Below the pieces are notes generated by a model. It did no database searches. It worked only from the letters and a program-made list of their open reading frames with translations, and was not told where the DNA came from. Made by a program: the position numbers and the translations under genes. Shown here piece by piece: positions 4,501-5,096 of a DNA stretch of 5,096 bases (positions are counted from its first letter, which is position 1; each line of letters opens with the position of its first letter). This DNA comes from an uncultured Oscillibacter sp. (GTDB lineage: Bacteria > Bacillota > Clostridia > Oscillospirales > Oscillospiraceae), in assembly GCA_905233795.1 (NCBI GenBank), contig CAJOFP010000138.1:1-5096 (forward strand), given 5' to 3'.

Positions 4501-5096
4501 ATGGATACGACCGCGATTGTAAGTTTAGTAGCGCTTTTGATGATTGTTTTATTTACCGCACGCGGCGCGTGGCGCGGATTGTTGCGCACAATCGCCGGTT
4601 TTTTAATCATAATTATAGCCTTAATCGGCGCCAGATATATCGCGTCCGCGTATGCCCAGCCCGCGGCGGAACATTTCGCGCCTGTGATTACAGAGGCTAT
4701 CGCGGGTCAAATGAGTGACGCCGTAAATAACGCGACGGCGGATTTGCCCGCGGAAGTCGCCAATCAGGTCGGCGAGATGACGCAAGACAAGATGAATGAG
4801 TATTTGGAAGATACGCCGTTTCAGTCTTTAAATTTCGGAAATTTAATTTCCATGATTCAGGAAGCCGGCGGCGAAAATAAAGTTTTATCCGGAGTTACGG
4901 AACAAATCGGGAACGAGCTGGGCAAAATACGCGACTCGTTTGTCGGTTCGGCGTCGGAAGCGATCAGCGTGGCTTTAACCGCGCTTCTGACCCGCGTTAT
5001 CCACGGGATTTTATACGCCGTGTCGTTCCTGCTGATTTCATTTATATTAAATTTGCTTATGATTTTTATTAATCCGATTATTCAGAATATTCCCGT
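4501..5096 (+). CDS. CvpA-family membrane protein, 3' truncated by window end
   Basis: The frame from ATG 4501 stays open to the window edge (198 complete codons plus two bases). It starts with a membrane helix (about residues 5-20), a short basic turn (RGAWRGLLRT), and a second helix (30-47, GFLIIIIALIGARYIA). A polar, mostly helical stretch of about 110 residues follows (50-160, with many Glu, Asp, Gln and Asn), then a third hydrophobic stretch (168-190) ending in INPIIQNIP. An N-terminal pair of helices with a G-x-x-R-G turn, and the late NP-I-x-x-IP segment, are typical of CvpA proteins, named for colicin V production; clostridial members often carry such a long polar insert. Family function is poorly defined, with links to the cell envelope. 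The missing end should hold the Gly-rich segment and a last helix. Own promoter and RBS are seen upstream. Confidence 0.85.
   Translation, partial: MDTTAIVSLVALLMIVLFTARGAWRGLLRTIAGFLIIIIALIGARYIASAYAQPAAEHFAPVITEAIAGQMSDAVNNATADLPAEVANQVGEMTQDKMNEYLEDTPFQSLNFGNLISMIQEAGGENKVLSGVTEQIGNELGKIRDSFVGSASEAISVALTALLTRVIHGILYAVSFLLISFILNLLMIFINPIIQNIP

Overview
The window looks like a chromosomal segment from a Bacillota bacterium, most likely an uncultured Clostridia lineage of the Oscillospirales/Christensenellales kind. This rests on remembered protein families rather than a search: the TruA sequence style, a DUF5711-type protein next to CvpA, an ecfA2-ecfT-truA cluster, and a FeoB-associated Cys-rich protein. 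All genes read on the + strand. Base composition is sharply split: genes use many GCG, CGG and GGC codons, while most intergenic DNA comes in runs of 34-56 bp containing only A and T.

Layout: (1) 2-127, the C-terminal end of a FeoB-associated Cys-rich membrane protein, too short and truncated to show up as a long ORF, closed by a long-stem terminator hairpin (160-223). (2) A good sigma-A-type promoter (300-328) starts an operon of ecfA2 (365-1279), ecfT (1273-2026) and truA (2078-2899). (3) An A/T-rich gap with a weak -10 and a 26-bp perfect palindrome leads to a DUF5711-like, single-TM protein with a probable beta-propeller (3054-4307). (4) Another A/T-rich gap with its own promoter (4391-4419) and a clear RBS leads to a CvpA-family membrane protein that runs off the window end (4501-5096).

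The main surprise is in the ECF transporter genes. EcfA2 has every ABC ATPase motif except Walker B: the reading goes from LSGGQKRRV straight to EPTAGLDP, an in-frame loss of about 16 codons. EcfT begins with a textbook N-terminus (MLKDITLGQYFPGD) and then loses about 18-20 residues (the LDPR-type motif and the first membrane segment) together with the reading frame; the rest of EcfT continues in the +1 frame. The partner gene ecfA1, usually immediately upstream, is not there. The neighbouring truA, DUF5711 and visible part of cvpA look intact. This suggests decay of the vitamin/metal ECF energizing module, or local assembly error; the sequence alone cannot separate them. I found no CRISPR array, insertion sequence, tRNA, rRNA or riboswitch, and nothing that I would present as a new biological system.
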